From Algoriphagus marinus (GTDB lineage: Bacteria; Bacteroidota; Bacteroidia; Cytophagales; Cyclobacteriaceae), in NCBI RefSeq assembly GCF_001936475.1, contig NZ_MSPQ01000004.1:1-64000 (forward strand): 64,000 bases of DNA, written 5' to 3'. Position 1 is the first letter of the stretch; every line of letters begins with the position of its first letter. Shown piece by piece: positions 53,149-63,285 of this stretch. Below the pieces are notes generated by a model, which did no database searches, was not told where the DNA came from, and was given only the letters and a program-made list of their open reading frames with translations. The translations under genes and the position numbers were made by a program.

Positions 53149-55086
53149 TTAAGAAATTGGCCAGGTTAGCGTAATACTAGTTCCTTCTCCTGTTTTGGAT
53201 TGTATATTCAGGTCTCCTTTTAACTCTTCCGCTCTTTTCCGCATATTGAAAAGGCCATTTCCGGGAGTGATTTTTGACTCTTCAAAACCTTTTCCATTGT
53301 CTTTGATCTGAAGTTTGAGGGTATCTTTTTCCTGCGAAATACTGACTTGAATCGCGGAAGCTTCAGAATATTTGATAGCATTTTGGATTGCCTCTTGCAA
53401 GATTCGATAGATTTGAATTCCACTTGCCGAATCAAACCGAAGATTCGAATCCAGATTCTCCCCTCCCAGAAATTCAAAGCTTACTTTTTCATCAGAAAGT
53501 CGGGCACGCTGCAAGTAATCAGAGATCCTTCCCGACAATTGCTCCCAACTAACTTGGCCAGCATTCATCGCCCAGATGGTGTCACGAAGCTCTGTGATGG
53601 TCTGTTTGGTAAAATTCGCAATTGTGTCGTATCGCTGGGTCAGCTGATCCTTTATCGGATCAAAATATTTTAGGTTTTCGATAGCAGAAATGATAAAGGT
53701 GAGTTGCGCACCGATATTATCATGAAGATCTCTAGAGATCAAAAGCCGTTGTTCTTGAAGCTTATTTTGAGTCTCGATTTGAGCCAAAGCTGCACGAAGT
53801 TCGCCTTCTTGCTTGAGTTGTTGGTTTTTGAGTTTTTGCTGTGAATAAAGTAAATATCCAACGATTGCAAGAATAATAGCTAAGGCCAATGATCCGAAAA
53901 GTTGAATGGTACGGTTGCGTATTTCTAGTTCCTGCTGTGCAAGGGCAGCATCTTTCTTTTCGGTTTGGTAGCGTGTTTCCAGATCTGAGGTCAATTGTTG
54001 GATTTCTTGTTCTGCGATCTTTTTGTTTAGAGTCACATACTCCGAAGTGTAAAAAGCTGCGCTGTCCGGCATTCCCAAAGCGGCATATACTGGGGACATC
54101 AGCAAATACATGCTGGCGATATCATCTTCAGCATTTTGAGACTCAAAATTTCTCAAAGCTCGAAGGTAATATTCCCGGGATTTAGGATAGTCCTTGAGGT
54201 CATTGTAAGACTGGGCTAGATTAGATTCGATCAATGCATAATCATAAGTAGCTCCAGCCTGATCTGCTAATTCAAGTCCTTTTTCTGCAAAATCAATTGC
54301 TAGATTGCTTTTTTTCTGAGTGTTATAAAGCGTAGCAAGGTTGTTAAAAGTAGTGGCGGTATAATAAATATCCTCAAAGTCCTTAAAGATTTCTAATGCT
54401 TCCAGATAGGTTTTTTCTGCGTCATTAAATTGATTTAAATTCTTATAGACATTTCCCAGATTGGTGTAGGTCATCGCCAGATTGTAATCATCTTCTTGGC
54501 TTTTGCGGTATTCTGCGACTTGCTTTAGAATCTCCAGCGCTTTTGGATAATTTCTCATCTCGAGATAAATCACTCCAATATTATTTTTAACGAAATCAGC
54601 GTACCGCTCATTTCCTGTTCGCTCAAAAAAAGCCAAAGCTTTCAGATAATTCACCATCGCAGAGTCTGACTGAAAATCCCGTTGGTAAACAGAGCCTAAA
54701 TTGGTGATTGTACCGTAAATTTTTGCTGAATCTCCAAGCTCAACTCTTAGTTTTAAAGCATTTTGATAATTTTCACGCGCATTGACCAACTCGCCCTTTT
54801 CCATCCAGGCATAGCCCAAGTCACTGTAGAGCTGACTTAGAAGAGCGGGATCATTCAAGGGTTTTGCTGTTTCAATGCCTCTTTCCCCAAAAATTATTGC
54901 GGAGTCCATGGATATCGGGACATAGTTCCACACCAGTTCGGATAGAATAGTTGCTTGGTCGGTAGGATTTTCGGCTTGGTTTAGAGCTGTTTTTAAACTG
55001 TCTAAGAGTTCTCTTTGGCTTTGGGTAAAAGCGGGAGAGTTAACGATCAGGCTTAAAAAAAGGAGGACAAAGTAAATTTTCTTCAT
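53149..55086 (-). CDS. TPR-containing sensor histidine kinase (HisKA_3 type)
   Basis: The 645-aa protein has a signal peptide, then about six TPR repeats in the periplasmic part (NLGSVYQRDFQSDSAMVNYL, NLGNVYKNLNQFNDAEKTYL, NLATLYNTQKKSNLAIDFAE and others). One membrane helix (LFGSLALAIILAIVGYLLYS) follows, then a HisKA_3 phosphoacceptor ISRDLHDNIGAQL (His near residue 453) and an HATPase domain (QNAIKYSEAS, DNGKGFEE, GNGLFNMRKRAEEL). No response regulator gene lies next to it, so the partner is elsewhere. Confidence 0.93.
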   Translation of the reverse strand: MKKIYFVLLFLSLIVNSPAFTQSQRELLDSLKTALNQAENPTDQATILSELVWNYVPISMDSAIIFGERGIETAKPLNDPALLSQLYSDLGYAWMEKGELVNARENYQNALKLRVELGDSAKIYGTITNLGSVYQRDFQSDSAMVNYLKALAFFERTGNERYADFVKNNIGVIYLEMRNYPKALEILKQVAEYRKSQEDDYNLAMTYTNLGNVYKNLNQFNDAEKTYLEALEIFKDFEDIYYTATTFNNLATLYNTQKKSNLAIDFAEKGLELADQAGATYDYALIESNLAQSYNDLKDYPKSREYYLRALRNFESQNAEDDIASMYLLMSPVYAALGMPDSAAFYTSEYVTLNKKIAEQEIQQLTSDLETRYQTEKKDAALAQQELEIRNRTIQLFGSLALAIILAIVGYLLYSQQKLKNQQLKQEGELRAALAQIETQNKLQEQRLLISRDLHDNIGAQLTFIISAIENLKYFDPIKDQLTQRYDTIANFTKQTITELRDTIWAMNAGQVSWEQLSGRISDYLQRARLSDEKVSFEFLGGENLDSNLRFDSASGIQIYRILQEAIQNAIKYSEASAIQVSISQEKDTLKLQIKDNGKGFEESKITPGNGLFNMRKRAEELKGDLNIQSKTGEGTSITLTWPIS

Positions 55087-55319
55087 TGAAAGCTATTTGG
55101 GAAGAAAATAAGTGAAAAATGAGAGTATAGGCAAATGAAATAGTTGATTTGGTATTTTATGCAGCTTCCAAATGAAAATTGGTGATTGTTAGAAAATGGG
55201 ATTGAAAAAATTGTTAGGCTAATAAGTTGTCTTTTTGCTTTTTAAAAACGGTTTGCAGATACCAAACTTATTACAAACCTTGAGGTTAAATTAGCAAAAT
55301 ATAAACCCAAAGAATTAAC

Positions 55320-56462
55320 ATGATGAATTTTTCAGAAAACGAAAATCAGAAGATGATCGCGCAGATGATCAGAGATTTCGGTGCGAAAGAAATCACTCCT
55401 TTTAGAAAAGAGTGGGATGATCAATCTCATTTCCCAAAGCCACTTTTCAAAAAACTCGGCGAACTCGGACTGATGGGTGTCTTGATCCCTACAGAGTATG
55501 GAGGTTCAGGATTTGGATATTTTGAGTATGTGACTGCTATTGTTGAGCTTTCCAAGCTTGACCCATCCATCGGTCTTTCGATGGCTGCCCACAATTCTCT
55601 TTGCACCAATCATATTTTCATGTTTGGAAATGAGGAGCAAAAACGAAAGTACATTCCAAAGCTAGCTTCCTGCGAATGGCTTGGGGCTTGGGGCTTAACT
55701 GAACCAAATACAGGTTCGGATGCAGGAAATATGAAAACCGTTGCAATCAAGGATGGTGATCATTATGTCCTGAACGGGGCGAAAAACTTTATTACTCACG
55801 GAGCATCTGGTGATGTCGCTGTGGTGATCGCAAGAACTGGAGAAGTTGGAGATTCTCATGGAATGACTGCTTTTGTGATTGAGCGGGGAACTCCAGGTTT
55901 TGAAGGCGGTCGGAAAGAGGATAAGTTGGGAATGCGCGCTTCAGAGACAGCTGAAATGATTTTTACAGACTGTCGCGTACACGAAAGCCAAGTTCTTGGC
56001 GAAGTAGGAGATGGGTTTATTCAATCCATGAAAGTGCTTGATGGCGGAAGAATTTCTATTGCAGCTTTATCATTGGGTATTGCAGAGGGAGCGCTTGAAG
56101 CTTCTATTGCTTACTCCAAAGAACGTCATCAGTTCAATAAGCCAATCAGTTCTTTCCAAGGCATTTCCTTCAAACTTGCAGATATGGCAACCCAAGTGGA
56201 GGCTTCAAAATTATTGATTTATAAAGCCTGTGATTTGAAAAATCGAGGTGAGAAAGTGACCCTAGCTGGTGCTCAAGCCAAATTATATGCTTCTGAAGTT
56301 TGCGTTTCTGTTTCTAATGAAGCAGTTCAAATATTTGGAGGCTATGGCTTTACAAAAGATTATCCGGTGGAGAAATTCTATCGGGATTCAAAGCTTTGTA
56401 CCATCGGTGAAGGGACAAGTGAAATCCAGAAATTGGTGATATCGAGAGAAATACTGAAATAA
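55320..56462 (+). CDS. Acyl-CoA dehydrogenase
   Basis: The 380-aa flavoprotein has the family's FAD-binding [19 protein letters not shown], the catalytic-base segment [21 protein letters not shown], and a closing [14 protein letters not shown]. It oxidises acyl-CoA to enoyl-CoA in fatty-acid or amino-acid breakdown, passing electrons to ETF. A second ATG lies at 55323. It is monocistronic, with a terminator. Confidence 0.95.
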   Translation: MMNFSENENQKMIAQMIRDFGAKEITPFRKEWDDQSHFPKPLFKKLGELGLMGVLIPTEYGGSGFGYFEYVTAIVELSKLDPSIGLSMAAHNSLCTNHIFMFGNEEQKRKYIPKLASCEWLGAWGLTEPNTGSDAGNMKTVAIKDGDHYVLNGAKNFITHGASGDVAVVIARTGEVGDSHGMTAFVIERGTPGFEGGRKEDKLGMRASETAEMIFTDCRVHESQVLGEVGDGFIQSMKVLDGGRISIAALSLGIAEGALEASIAYSKERHQFNKPISSFQGISFKLADMATQVEASKLLIYKACDLKNRGEKVTLAGAQAKLYASEVCVSVSNEAVQIFGGYGFTKDYPVEKFYRDSKLCTIGEGTSEIQKLVISREILK

Positions 56463-56498
56463 GTCAGAAGGCTAAATTCAGAAGGCTGAAAAATAGAA

Positions 56499-56530
56499 AA
56501 GCTGAAATCCGAGAGGGTTTCAGCTTTTTT
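56499..56530 (+). terminator. Terminator after the acyl-CoA dehydrogenase
   Basis: AAGCTGAAATCC, short loop, GGGTTTCAGCTTTTTT, with one mismatch in the stem. The preceding CAGAAGGCTGAA-type repeats (56463-56490) look like short heptamer-like repeats. Confidence 0.7.
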
Positions 56531-56533
56531 CAT

Positions 56534-57673
56534 TTAATAGGGATAGCTGTTTAGCCACTCCCAGAAATTTTCACGATGAATGATTTTTGGGTTTTCAGGA
56601 GTGTATTTATCCATAAATGACTGAGGTATTTTTGTTTTAGCCTTTGGATTCCATTTGAATTCGAAAGGGTAGATTTTACCATCTATTTCTTCGATATAGT
56701 CTATTTCCTGCCCTCTTACAGTCCTCCAAAAATAACATTGGCCATAGAAGCCAGAATAGCTCAGGAGTTTTTGTCGTTCTGAAATAAGGAAATTTTCCCA
56801 AAGCCCTCCGATATCATTTCGAGAAATGATAGGAGCATAATTACCGATGATTGCATTTCGAATTCCATTATCGATGAAAAAATACTTGCGGCTGGTGCTG
56901 ATTTCAGTCCTTAAATTTCTGGAAAATGGCGAAAGTTTTTTGATAATAAATGCTTTTTCTAAAAGATCCAGATAGTTGGAAACTGTTGTTTTATCAGCTT
57001 GCACAGTCCTGCTTAGTTCATTAAAACTAACCTCTGAACCTACCTGCCAAGCCAATGCCTGAAGTATCTTATTTAAAAGCTCAGGTTTACGAATTCCTTG
57101 AAAATTCAGGAGGTCTTTATATAAATAACTCGTCGCCAGATTATTCAAGACATCGATTTCATTTCCACTTTGAGTGACTACCTCTGGATAGGTGCCAAAA
57201 ATCAAATATTTCTCAATACTTCCCAAAGTGGTTGGCAAGCCAAGCGTGGTAGTCAATTCTGACCAGCTGAGTGGATAAAGTTTGTATTCCCACTTTCTTC
57301 CAGTTAGAGGTTCATTAATGGTTTCGGAAAGTTCCAAGGCCGAAGATCCAGTTACGATCAATTGAACAGATGAAAAATTGTCAATGATCAATTTGAGCGT
57401 AAGACCGATGCTGGGAATTCGCTGTGCTTCATCAATGATAATAATTTTTGAAGTCCCTAGGTATGATTTGAGAAATGCAAGGTTAGGATTGGAAAGCGCA
57501 TTTTGAACAGAAATTTCATCTCCATTTAAATACAAATAATCTGAAGAAATACTTTCAGCAAGCTTTCTGACCAAGGTGGTTTTCCCAACCTGTCTTGGCC
57601 CTAAAAGTAAAATTGCCTTCTTGAAGTCAATTTTAGCACTGAGAATTGAAAATAGTGATCTGGAAACGTGCAT
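56534..57673 (-). CDS. AAA+ ATPase of the DUF4143 family
   Basis: The 379-aa protein has Walker A LLLGPRQVGKTTL (23-34), Walker B KIIIIDEAQRI (76-86) and sensor TGSSALEL. The C-terminal DUF4143 nuclease-like half has FFIDNGIRNAI, LWENFLISERQK, FWRTVRGQEIDYIEE and PFEFKWNPKAK. These proteins are widespread and accessory, and often vary between strains. It is monocistronic and preceded by three palindromes at exactly 32-nt spacing (57678-57760). Confidence 0.93.
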   Translation of the reverse strand: MHVSRSLFSILSAKIDFKKAILLLGPRQVGKTTLVRKLAESISSDYLYLNGDEISVQNALSNPNLAFLKSYLGTSKIIIIDEAQRIPSIGLTLKLIIDNFSSVQLIVTGSSALELSETINEPLTGRKWEYKLYPLSWSELTTTLGLPTTLGSIEKYLIFGTYPEVVTQSGNEIDVLNNLATSYLYKDLLNFQGIRKPELLNKILQALAWQVGSEVSFNELSRTVQADKTTVSNYLDLLEKAFIIKKLSPFSRNLRTEISTSRKYFFIDNGIRNAIIGNYAPIISRNDIGGLWENFLISERQKLLSYSGFYGQCYFWRTVRGQEIDYIEEIDGKIYPFEFKWNPKAKTKIPQSFMDKYTPENPKIIHRENFWEWLNSYPY

Positions 57674-57677
57674 GTTT

Positions 57678-57760
57678 AGTGATTATAATCTCCAAATATA
57701 CGTAAAATTGGTGATTATAATCACCAAATATCCCTATAATCGGGGATTACGATCCCTGAT
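57678..57760. promoter_or_regulatory. Three palindromic operators at 32-nt spacing
   Basis: TAGTGATTATAATCTCCA is centred at 57685.5, the 20-bp palindrome TTGGTGATTATAATCACCAA at 57717.5, and GGGATTACGATCCC at 57749.5. Centres are 32 nt apart, about three helical turns, at -12, -44 and -76 from the DUF4143 ATPase start. The repeated AAATAT after units 1 and 2 strengthens the case for a duplicated site. This fits binding of one regulator on the same DNA face, possibly the ATPase itself. Confidence 0.75.
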
Positions 57761-57804
57761 TTATATTTTTGGAAATACTCCTGGATCTTTTAAATAGGCT
57801 TCTT

Positions 57805-58539
57805 TCAACCTCCAGCCACTAAATAAAATCCTGCTGCCAAGGCTGCACCGGTGATTGGACCCAGAATCGGAATCCATGCATAGGACCAGTCAGTAGGTCC
57901 TTTGCCTTTGATCGGTAAAAGCTGATGCATCAATCTTGGCCCAAAATCACGAGCAGGATTTATGGCATATCCGGTAGTTCCTCCCAATGACAAACCAATT
58001 ACCCAAACAAGGAATGCTACAGGAATTGCACCTAAGGATCCCATCCCGATCGGAGTTTCTGTGGCATCCCCGAGCTTAACTCCGGAATTGTATAGAATCA
58101 CTAAAATCAAAACAAAAGTGCCTATCAATTCAGATAGAAAATTGAGTTTAATATTTCGGATTGCAGGTCCGGTTCCAAATGGAGCTGCAATAATTCCGGG
58201 GTCAGTTTCTGCTTCATAATGGTCTTTATACATCAGCCATGCCAAGCCTACTCCAACCATTGCTCCTGAAATTTGGGAAAGTATATAGCCAGGTGCCATA
58301 GCCCAATCAAACTGTCCAGTGATTCCCAGACCTATGGTTACTGCAGGATTCAAATGAGCTCCACTGTGTGGTCCCGCTACCACCACCCCCACGAATACTG
58401 CGAGTGCCCAAGCGGTAGAGATTTCCATGATCCCACCACCACTTCCTTTGGTATGGGGTAAAAGCATATTGGCGACGACTCCGGAACCTAAAAGCAAAAG
58501 CAAGGCTGTTCCGATAAATTCTGCTAAGTAAGGATTCAT
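57805..58539 (-). CDS. glpF: Glycerol facilitator (aquaglyceroporin)
   Basis: The 244-aa protein is a MIP channel with six helices and the two NPA motifs, HLNPAVTIG and YAINPARDFGPR. Asp after the second NPA (NPARD) is typical of glycerol-conducting members. It allows glycerol entry. It is the last gene of the glpD-glpK-glpF operon, 54 nt after glpK. Confidence 0.93.
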   Translation of the reverse strand: MNPYLAEFIGTALLLLLGSGVVANMLLPHTKGSGGGIMEISTAWALAVFVGVVVAGPHSGAHLNPAVTIGLGITGQFDWAMAPGYILSQISGAMVGVGLAWLMYKDHYEAETDPGIIAAPFGTGPAIRNIKLNFLSELIGTFVLILVILYNSGVKLGDATETPIGMGSLGAIPVAFLVWVIGLSLGGTTGYAINPARDFGPRLMHQLLPIKGKGPTDWSYAWIPILGPITGAALAAGFYLVAGG

Positions 58540-58593
58540 AAGGTTGATTGGGTGGGTTTATTAGGAATTGTAGTCCAAGATAAAAGGATATCT

Positions 58594-60093
58594 TTATTCG
58601 ATCCAATTTTTTGACCGCTCTACAGCTTTGTGCCAAAAGTGCAGCATTTTTTCTCGCTTTTCGCGATCCATCTCTGGAGTGAAACTTCGATCTGCCGTCC
58701 AAAGTGCTTGAAGTTCTTCTCTACTTTCCCAAAACCCAACAGCCAAACCAGCCAAAAATGCTGCGCCTATTGCGGTCGTTTCAATAATCTCAGGACGCTT
58801 GATTTCGCAATCCAACAAGTCAGCCTGAAACTGCATCAGGAAATTATTTGCGGTGGCTCCACCATCGACTCGAAGTTCGGTGGTTGGTTTTCCACTGTCT
58901 TTTTCCATGGCTTTCAATACGTCGTACACTTGGTATGCGATCGCCTCCAAAGCAGCCCGCGTGAAATGCGCAATGGTTGTGCCTCTTGTGATTCCAAAAA
59001 ATGCACCTCTGGCATTTTGATCCCAATGCGGAGCGCCCAATCCAGCCAAAGCTGGAACAAAGTAAACCCCATCATTGTCTTCTAGACTTAATGCTAATTT
59101 CTCTGACTCTTTCGCATTTCCAAAGAGCTCTATCCCATCTCTAAGCCATTGGATCGCAGCACCACCAATGAAAACCGATCCCTCGAGTGCATAATTGATT
59201 TCGTCTCCGATCTTCCAGGCTACGGTCGTTAGTAATTGGTTTTTGGATCGGACGGCTTTGGTTCCTGTATTCATGACCAGAAAGCAACCCGTGCCATAAG
59301 TAGTCTTGGCCATTCCCGGTTCGATACAGAGTTGCCCGAAAAGTGCAGCTTGCTGATCCCCTGCGATTCCGGCGATCGGGATTTTGGTACTGAGTACATC
59401 GCCTGCAGTTTCACAATAGATTTCTGAGCAGGATTTAACTTCTGGAAGCATGGATGCTGGCACGCCAAAAAGCTCCAATAATTCCTGATCCCATTCCTGG
59501 GTATGAATATTGAAAAGCATGGTTCGACTGGCATTGGTAATGTCAGTCAAGTGATTTTTTCCAGCGGTGAGTTTCCAGACCAGCCAGGAATCAACTGTTC
59601 CGAAAGCCAATTCTCCAGCTTCAGCTCTTGCTCTGGCGCCGTCCACATTTTCCAGAATCCATCGGATTTTTGTGGCAGAAAAATAGGCATCGATGATCAG
59701 TCCGGTCTTCGAAGCGATCATTTCCGCATGTCCTTTTTCTTTAAGGCTATCGCAAAAAGCGGCTGTTCTTCGATCTTGCCAAACAATCGCATTGTGGAGG
59801 GCCTTTCCTGTTTTTCGATCCCAAACGATCGTGGTCTCCCGCTGATTGGTGATGCCAATCCCTGCAATCTGATCTACCCGAATCCCTTTATTAACTAAGG
59901 CTTCTATCATCACTGCAGACTGTGAGGTCCAGATTTCTTCCGGATCATGTTCTACCCAACCTTGATTTGGAAAATGCTGCTTAAATTCCTTCTGGGCAGT
60001 GGATACGATTTTTCCTTTTTTATCAAATACAATCGCTCTGGAACTGGTGGTTCCTTGATCCAGCGCAAGTAGGTAGGGTTTCGTTTGGGTCAT
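58594..60093 (-). CDS. glpK: Glycerol kinase
   Basis: The 499-aa FGGY kinase starts [18 protein letters not shown]. It has the signature [27 protein letters not shown] and the end-domain [18 protein letters not shown]. It phosphorylates glycerol to sn-glycerol-3-phosphate with ATP. The length is normal and it sits mid-operon between glpD and glpF. Confidence 0.97.
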   Translation of the reverse strand: MTQTKPYLLALDQGTTSSRAIVFDKKGKIVSTAQKEFKQHFPNQGWVEHDPEEIWTSQSAVMIEALVNKGIRVDQIAGIGITNQRETTIVWDRKTGKALHNAIVWQDRRTAAFCDSLKEKGHAEMIASKTGLIIDAYFSATKIRWILENVDGARARAEAGELAFGTVDSWLVWKLTAGKNHLTDITNASRTMLFNIHTQEWDQELLELFGVPASMLPEVKSCSEIYCETAGDVLSTKIPIAGIAGDQQAALFGQLCIEPGMAKTTYGTGCFLVMNTGTKAVRSKNQLLTTVAWKIGDEINYALEGSVFIGGAAIQWLRDGIELFGNAKESEKLALSLEDNDGVYFVPALAGLGAPHWDQNARGAFFGITRGTTIAHFTRAALEAIAYQVYDVLKAMEKDSGKPTTELRVDGGATANNFLMQFQADLLDCEIKRPEIIETTAIGAAFLAGLAVGFWESREELQALWTADRSFTPEMDREKREKMLHFWHKAVERSKNWIE

Positions 60094-60164
60094 TGGGTTA
60101 TTGTTTTTCTAATTGAATTCTTAAAATAATTGATGTCAGCGAACAAACGATTAAAATACGTTGA

Positions 60165-61727
60165 CTATTTGATCAAATACTTTTCAGCAGTTTTTTGGAA
60201 GTCCGCAAGTTCGGCTGCAATCCAAGCTTGATCTTTCCCCATTTCCTCAGCCATCAACTTGACTACTTTGGGAGCGGAATCAATTGCCGCCTGTGCATCC
60301 AGAATCAGCATTCGAATTCTTCTAGAAAGTACATCATCGAGTTTTACTGCCATTTCATTTCGGATTGCCCAGATGACTTCGGCGAGGATATTTGGGAAGT
60401 CTGGGTGAATTTTTTCTTTCCATTCGGGATGGCTTTCAGCCAAAGCATGGATTGCCTTTGCATCTGTCCCATAGACTCCCCAATGCCCTTTTTCTGGTTT
60501 GGTGGTATTTCCTTGGATTTTCATATCGGCAGAAGTGGAAGCATTTGGTTTCGTTCCAGTCACTTGTTCGAAATAATCTACTGTGTCTTCACCCATTTTG
60601 CGGAAAGTGGTCCATTTTCCACCCGTTAAGGTTACTAGGCCGCTTTGAGAAAGAATAACTTTGTGTGACCGGGAGATTTCCTTGGTTTTCGTGCTTCCTT
60701 CTTTTGGTCTGGCTAAAGGTCTTAGCCCTGCGAATACGGCTTTTACATCTGCCCGTGTTGGTTCTTTGGTCAGGTAACCGGCAGCTGTTTCAAGTACAAA
60801 GTCAATTTCTTTTTTCAATGCCTCTGGTTCCAGTTTCGGTTTTTCACGAAGGGTGTCAGTCGTTCCCACCACCAATTTGCCATGCCAAGGCACAGCAAAA
60901 AGTACCCGACCATCTCTGGTTTTTGGGATCATCAGCGCATCTGTTCCACCTAGGAAATCCAAGTCCATCACCAAATGAATCCCTTGGCTAGGCTGGATCA
61001 TCTTCGGCGCTTCGGGATTATCCATTTGAAGAATCTTGTCCGCGAAAACTCCGGTGGCGTTGACCACCATTTTAGCATTTACAGTATAATTATGCTTACC
61101 TATTTCATCCCGAACTTTTAATCCGGTAATTTTTCCAGAATCGTTTTTAATGAGATCAGCCACCTTGGTGTAGTTCAGGATGCAGGCTCCAGCCGCATCA
61201 GCCGTTTGGGCGATAGCCACTGCGAGTCGGGCATCATCAAATTGCCCATCGTAATAAACTACGCCACCCATTAATCCTTTTTGCTTGATAGCTGGAAGCC
61301 GAGCGATCGTAGCAGCTTTGGAGATCCATTTTGACTTTCCGATTCGAAGTTTCCCTGCCATCCAGTCGTATATTTTCAATCCGACGGTATATTGAATGCG
61401 GTCAAACCAAGTATAAATAGGAATAATAAAGGGCTGATCATGTGCCAAGTGTGCAGCATTTTTCAATAACCTGCCCCGCTCTTTCAGCGCTTCCAATACC
61501 AACATCACATCTCCTTGTGCTAGGTAGCGAACACCTCCATGGACCAGCTTGGTGCTTCGGCTGGAGGTGCCCTTTGCAAAATCCGCTTTCTCCAAAAGTA
61601 AAACAGACATTCCTCTGGATATCGCATCCAAGGCAACGCCCAATCCTGAGGAACCTCCACCTATGATGGCAATATCCCAGATTTTGGTTTCGTCTTTGAG
61701 TTGGCTTAAGTTTTCTTCTCTATTCAT
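60165..61727 (-). CDS. glpD: Glycerol-3-phosphate dehydrogenase
   Basis: The 520-aa FAD enzyme has dinucleotide motif IIGGGSSGLGVALDA and the family GTSSRSTKLVHGGVRYLAQGD. Later features are GVVYYDGQFDDARLAV, HGKLVVGTTDT and LTGGKWTTFRKM. It oxidises glycerol-3-phosphate to dihydroxyacetone phosphate, delivering electrons to quinone. It is first in the glp operon, divergent from the DeoR-type regulator, with phased repeats just upstream. Confidence 0.95.
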   Translation of the reverse strand: MNREENLSQLKDETKIWDIAIIGGGSSGLGVALDAISRGMSVLLLEKADFAKGTSSRSTKLVHGGVRYLAQGDVMLVLEALKERGRLLKNAAHLAHDQPFIIPIYTWFDRIQYTVGLKIYDWMAGKLRIGKSKWISKAATIARLPAIKQKGLMGGVVYYDGQFDDARLAVAIAQTADAAGACILNYTKVADLIKNDSGKITGLKVRDEIGKHNYTVNAKMVVNATGVFADKILQMDNPEAPKMIQPSQGIHLVMDLDFLGGTDALMIPKTRDGRVLFAVPWHGKLVVGTTDTLREKPKLEPEALKKEIDFVLETAAGYLTKEPTRADVKAVFAGLRPLARPKEGSTKTKEISRSHKVILSQSGLVTLTGGKWTTFRKMGEDTVDYFEQVTGTKPNASTSADMKIQGNTTKPEKGHWGVYGTDAKAIHALAESHPEWKEKIHPDFPNILAEVIWAIRNEMAVKLDDVLSRRIRMLILDAQAAIDSAPKVVKLMAEEMGKDQAWIAAELADFQKTAEKYLIK

Positions 61728-61750
61728 ATCATTTTACCTCTTCCACAAAA

Positions 61751-61800
61751 GTAAACTAAAGGAAATAAAAAGAAAGTAAAAGAAACAAAAAGAATTCTAA
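61751..61800. promoter_or_regulatory. Five helically phased 10-bp repeats (likely glp operator)
   Basis: Consecutive decamers GTAAACTAAA, GGAAATAAAA, AGAAAGTAAA, AGAAACAAAA, AGAATTCTAA run from 61751 with period exactly 10, giving a purine-GAAA or GTAAA core on one DNA face per turn. They lie 24-73 bp upstream of glpD and 54-103 bp upstream of the divergent regulator gene. DeoR-family GlpR proteins bind repeated half-sites, so this is the obvious operator candidate. Confidence 0.65.
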
Positions 61801-61853
61801 ATATTTCAATTCGATTTCTTTTTGAGTAGTTTTAGCTTTCAAACGAAAGGGAA

Positions 61854-62615
61854 ATGACCATTGCCGAGCGACATAAATACATTTTAGACGAACTGAATCG
61901 AGCTGGATTTGTATCGGTTTCCGAACTAGCCAAAAACATGGAAGTGACCATGGTGACGATTCGTAAAGACTTGAAAATCCTGGAGGACAAGGGTTTGCTT
62001 TTTCGATCTCATGGCTCCGCCACGCCGGTTTCGCCCTATGTTTCTGACCGCTCTGTTCAGGTGAAAAAGCTGGAACAGGTTGCGGAGAAAACCAAGATTG
62101 CAGAAAAGGCCTTGGACTTTTTGGAGGAAAAAGAAGCCGTCTTAATTGGCTCGGGAACAACTGTAGTGGCTTTTGCGCAAGCGATCCCCAAAAACAAACC
62201 ATTGACAGTTCTCACCGCAGCCATGAATGTGACCCTAGCGCTAATCGATAACCCTGAAGTGGAGCTGGTACAACTGGGTGGAGTAGTGCGAAAAAGTAGT
62301 AGCTCTGCAGTTGGGCATTATGCGGAAGAGATGCTGAAAAACTTTGCCTGCAGTAAGCTTTTTCTAAGCGTGGATGGGATCAGTCTAGAGCATGGCTTGA
62401 CTACTTCCAATATGATGGAAGCCCACTTGAATGCTCAGATGATTCGCTCGGTACAAAAGACAATTGTACTGGCAGATAGCCGGAAATTTGGCAGAAAGGG
62501 CTTCGGTAAAATCTGCGAACTCGAGGATATCGATATTATCATCACGGACTCAGGAATTCCTGAAATCTATCGTCAAAAATTGGAGGAAAAGGGCATAGAG
62601 GTGGTGGTGGTTTAA
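61854..62615 (+). CDS. DeoR-family transcriptional regulator (GlpR-like)
   Basis: The 253-aa protein has the DeoR helix-turn-helix (RHKYILDELNRAGFVSVSEL, VTMVTIRKDLKILEDKGLL) and the sensor domain with AVLIGSGTTVVAFA, LTVLTAAMNVTLALIDNPE, VQLGGVVRKSSSSAVG, LFLSVDGIS and VLADSRKFGRKGF. Divergent position to glpD supports regulation of the glp operon through sugar or glycerol phosphate; the effector is inferred. It overlaps the convergent phosphatase gene by 4 nt. Confidence 0.92.
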   Translation: MTIAERHKYILDELNRAGFVSVSELAKNMEVTMVTIRKDLKILEDKGLLFRSHGSATPVSPYVSDRSVQVKKLEQVAEKTKIAEKALDFLEEKEAVLIGSGTTVVAFAQAIPKNKPLTVLTAAMNVTLALIDNPEVELVQLGGVVRKSSSSAVGHYAEEMLKNFACSKLFLSVDGISLEHGLTTSNMMEAHLNAQMIRSVQKTIVLADSRKFGRKGFGKICELEDIDIIITDSGIPEIYRQKLEEKGIEVVVV

Positions 62616-63112
62616 AAATCCTTATAAGTTTTCTGCTCCACCTGCGCTCCTGATTTATCCAGTGTCACCACATAAATAAATTGATATTCGTCGTCAGTAA
62701 GATTCGGAAACTTTTTACCTGATCCAATGAAAAAATTAGCTAATTCCGGAACTGTATTGCTATGGCCTACCACCAAAATATTCCCTTCCAAACCTTTCAA
62801 TTTTTCCGCAAAAGCTTCCTGGTCTCTTGGATCATAAACCTGAATCTCCACACCGGCTTGATCAGCGCTTGGCCAAGCAGTGTATTTGGTTCGCTTGTAA
62901 TCTGTGGAGAACACATGCTTGATTTCCTTATCCGCCAGAATTTGGGCGAGCTTTGTTGCTCGGATAATACCTACTTGAGCCAGTTCCGGATCAGGATCTT
63001 CCACCAGCATCTTTTCGGCGTGACGCACGATGTAGATGGTTTTGGGTTCTGGGCTGCTTCCACAGCTTACGAGAAAAAGACCTCCCAAGAGGATCAGAAG
63101 TAATTTTTTCAT
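62612..63112 (-). CDS. Histidine phosphatase family lipoprotein
   Basis: The 166-aa protein has a lipoprotein signal (LGGLFLVSCGSS) and the family motif IYIVRHAEK (catalytic His). A later HSNTVPELANFFIG supplies the second His. It is shorter than phosphoglycerate mutases and is likely a periplasmic phosphatase of the SixA type. It is convergent and overlapping with the glp regulator gene. Confidence 0.88.
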   Translation of the reverse strand: MKKLLLILLGGLFLVSCGSSPEPKTIYIVRHAEKMLVEDPDPELAQVGIIRATKLAQILADKEIKHVFSTDYKRTKYTAWPSADQAGVEIQVYDPRDQEAFAEKLKGLEGNILVVGHSNTVPELANFFIGSGKKFPNLTDDEYQFIYVVTLDKSGAQVEQKTYKDF

Positions 63113-63161
63113 GTGTTTATAATTTGATTATTAATGGCCACATGGAATCTTCGCAATACTT

Positions 63162-63179
63162 TCCCGATAATTATCGGGA
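63162..63179. repeat. Perfect 18-bp palindrome, CCCGAT family
   Basis: TCCCGATAATTATCGGGA belongs to the dispersed family seen as CCGATAGCTATCGG (32117), CGATAGCTATCG (32222) and CCCGATGGCTATCG (17399). It lies between the histidine phosphatase and the pseudouridine synthase genes without a following T run. Confidence 0.7.
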
Positions 63180-63285
63180 CATCCCAGTGTGTGTCGCTTG
63201 CGTCATGCTCGATTTCATCTCTTATACCATTTATTGGAGGTTAAGCTTTTTAGCTTTCATCCTTTAGCTTTCTCAATTTTAAAAT

